Source: Candidatus Aphodovivens avistercoris (GTDB lineage Bacteria; Actinomycetota; Coriobacteriia; Coriobacteriales; Eggerthellaceae). Taken from it: DNA of 64,000 nt. The notes under the pieces were generated by a model that did not search any database, was not told where the DNA came from, and worked only from the letters and a program-made list of their open reading frames with translations. Location of the stretch: the NCBI GenBank assembly GCA_018710945.1, contig DVIW01000017.1:41767-105766 (forward strand), read 5' to 3'. Below, piece after piece: positions 60,054 through 64,000 of the stretch. Both the position numbers and the translations under genes were made by a program. Each line of letters opens with the position of its first letter. The first letter of the stretch is position 1.

Positions 60054-62399
60054 CTAGCGCGCCACCTTCACGATGGGAGCGTAGTCCTTCAGCAGCTTCT
60101 TCGTCTGGCCGGTCTTGGCGAACTTCACGTGGAGCGTGTCGCCGTCCACCTTCACCACGGTGCCGCGGCCGAACGTCTTGTGGTCCACCGCATCGCCCTT
60201 CGCGAAGGTCATCTTGGCGGCGTCCTTCTTGCCCACGTCGCGCGTGCCCGCATGGCCGCGCACGTCGTCGCGCCCGCGCGATCCCGACGCGCTCGAGCGG
60301 CCGAACACGCGCCCGCCGCCCGCCTCGGCGCCCGAGCCGGAGATGCCCCGGCGGCTGCCGCGCTTCTCCCAGCCCGTGCCGCTGAAGCCCGCCGAGCCCA
60401 GACCCGTGGTCTGCCGCAGCTCGGAGGGGATCTCCTGGATGAAGCGCGAGACGGGGTTCGCCGAGGTCTGGCCGAAGATCTGGCGCTGCGACGCGCAGGT
60501 GAGGAACAGCCGCTTGCGGGCGCGCGTGATGGCCACGTAGGCCAGCCGGCGCTCCTCCTCAATGCCCGCCGCGTCGTTGACGCTGTTCATGTGCGGGAAC
60601 AGCGTCTCCTCCATGCCGGCCACGAACACGCAGTCGAATTCCAGGCCCTTGGAGGCGTGCACCGTCATCATCGTGACGGCGTTGCCGTCCTCGGCCATGG
60701 AGTCCAGGTCGGTGCGCAGGCGCACCCACTCGATGAAGTCGGCCAGCGAGTCGCCTCGCAGCACGCGGACGGGGGGCTGGCCCTCCCCCGCTGCGGCGCC
60801 CTCGGCCGTAGGCGCCTCGAACTCGGCGTCGTCTTCGGTATGCGTTTCCGCGAACTCGTTGGCGACGCTCAGAAACTCCTGGATGTTCTCGATGCGGCCG
60901 CGCGCCTCGTCGGTGTTCTCCAGCTCCAGCGCCTTCACCAGGCCGCTGCGGTCGATGATCATCTCCACAACGTTGCGCAGCTCGCCGGCGTAGTTCTGCG
61001 CCTCCTTCAACAGGCCGACGAACTCGCCGAGCGACTTGCGCACGGACGCGCGCAGCTCCGGGTCAGCCACGGCCAGTTCGGCCGCCTCCAAAAAGGGCAT
61101 GTCCATCTCGGAGGCGAACTGCTCGATGCGCTCGACGGTGGCCTTGCCGATGCCGCGGCGCGGCACGTTGACGATGCGCTTCGCAGCGATGTCGTCGGCG
61201 GGGTTCACCGCCAGCGTGAGGTAGGCCATCACGTCGCGGATCTCGGCGCGGTCGAAGAAGCGCGTGCCGCCCACGATGCGGTAGGGAACGCCGGCGCGCA
61301 GCAGCATGTCTTCGAGCATGCGGCTCTGCGCGTTGGTGCGGTAGAACACGGCCACCTGGTTGTACGACAGGCCGCCCGCGTGCTGCTTCTCTATCTCGCC
61401 GGCGATCCAGCGCCCCTCGTCGCGCTCGTCGGAGGCCAGGTAGACGTGGATCTTCTCGCCGTCCTCGGCGTCGGTGAAGAGCTTTTTCGCCTTGCGGTGC
61501 TGGTTGTTGGCGATGACGGCATTCGCGGCGGCCAGCACGTTGCCCACGCTGCGGTAGTTCTGCTCCAGCTTCACGGTGCGCGCCGTCGGGTAGTCCTGCT
61601 CGAAGTCGAGGATGTTGCGGATGTCGGCGCCGCGCCAGCTGTAGATGGACTGGTCGTCGTCGCCCACCACCATGATGTTCTGGTGCTTCGCCGCTAGAAG
61701 GCCGCAGATGGCGTACTGGGCGTGGTTGGTGTCCTGGTACTCGTCCACCATGAGGTAGCGGAAGCGGTCCTGATAGGCCGCCAGCACCTCGGGATGGTGC
61801 TTCAACAGCAGGTAGGCGTAAAGCAAAAGGTCGTCGAAGTCGAAGGCGTTCGCCGCGCGCAGGCGCTGCTGCAGCCGCTCGTAGACGCGCGAGGCCACCT
61901 TCCCCACCGGGTCGGCCGCCTGCTTCTCGAACTCGGCGGGCACGACGAGCTCGTTCTTCGCCGTGGAGATGCGGTTCATGAGGGCGTTCACCGGGAAGCG
62001 CTTCGGGTCGATGTCCAGCTCGGACATGATCTCTTTGTACAGGCGCTTCTGGTCGTCGGTGTCGTAGATGGTGAAGTTGCGGGTGAAGCCCATCTTCTCC
62101 GCGTCGGCGCGCAGGATGCGCACGCACATGCTGTGGAAGGTGGACACCCACATGCCGCGGGCGCGCGGACCCACCAGCGCGCCCAGGCGCTCGCGCATCT
62201 CGGCGGCTGCCTTGTTGGTGAAGGTGATGGCAAGGATCTCCCACGGAGCCACGCGCTTGTTCTCGATGAGGTTGGCGATGCGGCAGGTGAGCACGCGCGT
62301 CTTGCCCGAGCCGGCGCCGGCCAGCACCAACAGGGGGCCTTCGGTGCATTCCACCGCTTCGCGCTGCGGTCCGTTGAGGGTATCCAGGTCGATGGGCAT
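60054..62399 (-). CDS. pcrA: UvrD/PcrA-type DNA helicase
   Basis: A 781-aa superfamily 1 helicase that unwinds DNA in repair and plasmid replication. Motifs in order: Q-motif LNGPQREAV, Walker A LAGAGSGKT, TFTNKAAAEMRERL, VDEYQDTNHAQ, GDDDQSIYSWRGA, EQNYRS, the TVHASKGLEFDCVFVAGMEE region and VAITRARKRLFLT. The C-terminus is a disordered Gly/Arg/Ser-rich stretch and a Tudor-like KGDAVDHKTFGRGTVVKVDGD domain that binds RNA polymerase in PcrA. The start at 62399 has AAGGAG upstream. A -10 TACAAT (minus strand, 62496-62501) lies upstream. Confidence 0.95.
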   Translation of the reverse strand: MPIDLDTLNGPQREAVECTEGPLLVLAGAGSGKTRVLTCRIANLIENKRVAPWEILAITFTNKAAAEMRERLGALVGPRARGMWVSTFHSMCVRILRADAEKMGFTRNFTIYDTDDQKRLYKEIMSELDIDPKRFPVNALMNRISTAKNELVVPAEFEKQAADPVGKVASRVYERLQQRLRAANAFDFDDLLLYAYLLLKHHPEVLAAYQDRFRYLMVDEYQDTNHAQYAICGLLAAKHQNIMVVGDDDQSIYSWRGADIRNILDFEQDYPTARTVKLEQNYRSVGNVLAAANAVIANNQHRKAKKLFTDAEDGEKIHVYLASDERDEGRWIAGEIEKQHAGGLSYNQVAVFYRTNAQSRMLEDMLLRAGVPYRIVGGTRFFDRAEIRDVMAYLTLAVNPADDIAAKRIVNVPRRGIGKATVERIEQFASEMDMPFLEAAELAVADPELRASVRKSLGEFVGLLKEAQNYAGELRNVVEMIIDRSGLVKALELENTDEARGRIENIQEFLSVANEFAETHTEDDAEFEAPTAEGAAAGEGQPPVRVLRGDSLADFIEWVRLRTDLDSMAEDGNAVTMMTVHASKGLEFDCVFVAGMEETLFPHMNSVNDAAGIEEERRLAYVAITRARKRLFLTCASQRQIFGQTSANPVSRFIQEIPSELRQTTGLGSAGFSGTGWEKRGSRRGISGSGAEAGGGRVFGRSSASGSRGRDDVRGHAGTRDVGKKDAAKMTFAKGDAVDHKTFGRGTVVKVDGDTLHVKFAKTGQTKKLLKDYAPIVKVAR

Positions 62400-62550
62400 G
62401 CCGCTTGCTCCTTCTCGCATCGGGCGCGCAAAAGGGGCACGCCGAAACGACGCGCCCCTTGAGGCAAAACGATTGAACTCAAACTGCGAGCCTGTATTGT
62501 AGCGCTTCGGCAACGTCGGCGCAGCGCGCCGGCAGACGGCAGCGGAAACC

Positions 62551-63384
62551 CTACACGATCTTCTTCCCGAACACCGCGGCGATCTTGCGCAGCTCAGCCA
62601 CCAGCTCGGTGAACTGGGCGGGCGTGAGCTGCTGCGGGCCGTCGGAGAGGGCCTTGGGCGGGTTGGGATGCACCTCGATCATGATGGAGTCGCATCCGGC
62701 GGCCACCGCGGCATAGGCCAGCGACGGCACGAGGTCGCGCTGCCCGGCGGGATGCGACACGTCGATGCAGATGGGGTACAGGCTCTGCTTGTGCACCACC
62801 GGCACGGCCGAAATGTCCAGCGTGAAGCGCGTGGCCGTCTCGAACGTGCGGATGCCGCGCTCGCACAGCACCACGTTGTCGTTGCCCTCGCAGGTGATGT
62901 AGTCGCAAGCGGCCAGCCACTCGGCGATGGAGCCGGCGAAGCCGCGCTTGTACAGCACCATTTTGTGCGAATCGCGCGTGACGTGGCCGATGTTCTTCAG
63001 CAGGCTGAAGTTCTGGAAGTTGCGCGCGCCCACCTGCAGGCCGTCCACGTAGGAGTGGACCATCTCGCAGTGGGCGGAGTCCATGACCTCGGTGAGGGTC
63101 TTCAGGCCGTACTTCTGGCCGGCGTCGGCCATAATCTTCAGGCCCTCTTCGCCGAGGCCCTGGAAGCTGTGCGGGTTGGTGCGCGGCTTGAACGCGCCGC
63201 CGCGGATCCAGTGCAGGCCGAGCTCGGCCACGCAGGCGGCCACTTCGTCGAACTGCTCGGTGGACTCGATGGAGCACGGGCCGGCGTAGATGGTGATCTC
63301 GTCGGTGCGCGTGCCAAGGTTGGGAATGGGCGGGATGGCAGGTGCCTTCGCCGCCTGGGGCTGGTTGTCTTCTATCGTGCTCAT
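62551..63384 (-). CDS. aroF: 3-Deoxy-7-phosphoheptulonate synthase (DAHP synthase, AroA-beta/KDO8PS-like type)
   Basis: A 277-aa enzyme that condenses phosphoenolpyruvate and erythrose 4-phosphate, the first step of aromatic amino-acid synthesis. Motifs: AGPCSIES, RGGAFKPRTNPHSFQGLGEEG, GARNFQNF, LYKRGF, CERGIRTFE and DVSHPAGQRD with the metal-binding His, plus IEVHPNPPKALSDGPQQLT. It lacks the regulatory ferredoxin-like N-domain; short N-terminal Pro/Ala-rich arm instead. Its ATG overlaps the stop of the chorismate mutase gene (ATGA), so the two are coupled and may form a complex with feedback control through the mutase. Confidence 0.94.
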   Translation of the reverse strand: MSTIEDNQPQAAKAPAIPPIPNLGTRTDEITIYAGPCSIESTEQFDEVAACVAELGLHWIRGGAFKPRTNPHSFQGLGEEGLKIMADAGQKYGLKTLTEVMDSAHCEMVHSYVDGLQVGARNFQNFSLLKNIGHVTRDSHKMVLYKRGFAGSIAEWLAACDYITCEGNDNVVLCERGIRTFETATRFTLDISAVPVVHKQSLYPICIDVSHPAGQRDLVPSLAYAAVAAGCDSIMIEVHPNPPKALSDGPQQLTPAQFTELVAELRKIAAVFGKKIV

Positions 63385-63662
63385 ACGGACGGGGTCTCCT
63401 TCATGACTTTCAGGATGCAGGCGTAGATCTCGCGCAGGTTCTCGTTGTACAAGGGACCGTTGTTGTAGCCGTCCACCTTCTCGAAGATCTCTTCCTCGCG
63501 CTTCGGGTCGTACAGGCCCATCTTGGCGCCGGGCTTCAAACCGCGAATGACCAGCGAATGGCCGGCACGGCGGTTCAAGAGCTCGACGAGCTGCTTGTCG
63601 ATCTCGTCGATCTTGGCGCGATGCTCTTCGATTTTCTCGAGCACGGTGCTTGCCTCTGACAT
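63381..63662 (-). CDS. Chorismate mutase (AroQ type)
   Basis: A 93-aa all-helical enzyme that turns chorismate into prephenate. Family residues are visible: the first helix ending IDKQLVELLNRRAGHS (catalytic Arg), GAKMGLYDPKREEEIFEKV and the third helix NLREIYACILKVM. The stop overlaps the start of DAHP synthase by four bases. The start at 63662 has GAGAGG upstream. Confidence 0.9.
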   Translation of the reverse strand: MSEASTVLEKIEEHRAKIDEIDKQLVELLNRRAGHSLVIRGLKPGAKMGLYDPKREEEIFEKVDGYNNGPLYNENLREIYACILKVMKETPSV

Positions 63663-64000
63663 CGTCGTTCCTCTCTGCGTCGCAAGCGGTAACGAGCATG
63701 GCACGGCCTGAACGCCACTGCGGCCTGGCGGACGGCGGCAACGCGGACGCGACCGGGCGGATTCCCGGGGCGAACGGCGCCGTCGGCGCAGGCAGCCGAG
63801 GCGTGCGGGCGCGCCGGAGGGCGCGGCCACTCGTGTGCTGCCATCATAGCAAACGGGCCGGAACGCGCCCGAGACGCCCGCCAACGGGCGAGGAACAGTT
63901 AACGAGGCGGAAACAATGGGGCGGGCGGGAAGGAGCGCAGGCGGGGGCACGGGCGACAAACGGGAAGGAGCGCGGACCCTTCCCCTCCTTCTTCCCCTTC
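63663..64000. other. Terminal intergenic region
   Basis: 338 bp to the window edge, with no supported gene. A minus-strand -10 TATGAT (63843-63848) may serve the chorismate mutase-DAHP synthase operon. The rest is GC-rich with short repeats such as ggcgggc. Confidence 0.5.

Overview
The window is high-GC, single-chromosome-style bacterial DNA with strong AGGAGG-type ribosome binding sites. It carries a tRNA-Ala, SpaA/VaFE-type surface protein and sortase genes, a membrane-embedded LuxR regulator, several molybdenum- and CoA-linked anaerobic enzymes and an Fe-S aldo/keto reductase. This mix suggests an anaerobic actinobacterium of the Eggerthellaceae, in the Gordonibacter/Eggerthella neighbourhood. 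That placement is inferred from gene content and not tested. No prophage, complete insertion sequence or CRISPR array is visible.

Layout. 0-1.5 kb: an RsmB/RsmF-like rRNA methyltransferase and a zinc-ribbon protein. 1.9-5.7 kb: a sortase-anchored VaFE/SpaA adhesin and its sortase. 5.6-9.4 kb: a molybdate/tungstate uptake operon modA-modB-modC, with modD behind it, transcribed from a clear promoter through a hairpin-rich leader. 9.5-15.1 kb: an amidohydrolase, an Mrp-type Fe-S carrier, an Fe-S aldo/keto reductase, tRNA-Ala (GGC) with a duplicated 3' end, and serine acetyltransferase. 15.2-18.5 kb: a CitMHS-type carboxylate transporter, a metallo-beta-lactamase-fold hydrolase and a TetR regulator, with two matching palindromes in front of the hydrolase. 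18.7-22.1 kb: a small protein, a truncated methionine synthase-like protein and a U32 peptidase-like protein. 22.1-30.9 kb: a CoA-dependent acid-degradation cluster (acyl-CoA ligase, class III CoA-transferase, two-subunit 2-hydroxyacyl-CoA dehydratase/benzoyl-CoA reductase, CitMHS-type transporter, LysR regulator).

31-43 kb: a membrane protein, a YefM/RelE-like toxin-antitoxin pair with an AT-rich operator, a trigger-factor-like paralog, an orphan glycyl-radical enzyme, an FKBP isomerase, trigger factor, a TetR regulator, tandem DUF262 proteins and an MFS exporter. 43-49.8 kb: a compact four-gene operon of cytoplasmic leucine-rich-repeat protein, VWA protein, MoxR ATPase fused to a methyltransferase, and a 92-aa protein. 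49.9-60 kb: a molybdopterin-enzyme cluster resembling catechol dehydroxylase/transhydroxylase loci (large subunit, cysteine-depleted ferredoxin-like subunit, two small proteins, a zinc-ribbon protein with a Gly-Ala-Pro tail), an aromatic-acid-type MFS transporter and a membrane LuxR regulator. 60-63.7 kb: PcrA helicase, DAHP synthase and chorismate mutase.

How it fits together. The mod operon can supply molybdenum or tungsten for enzymes such as the one at 51-53.6 kb. The two CitMHS loci and the MFS/Mo-enzyme locus look like separate substrate-uptake-plus-catabolism modules, each with its own regulator (TetR, LysR, membrane LuxR). Two redox enzymes here have lost expected Fe-S ligands: the alpha subunit of the dehydratase and both subunits of the Mo enzyme. 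The most unusual assembly is the LRR-VWA-MoxR/methyltransferase operon.
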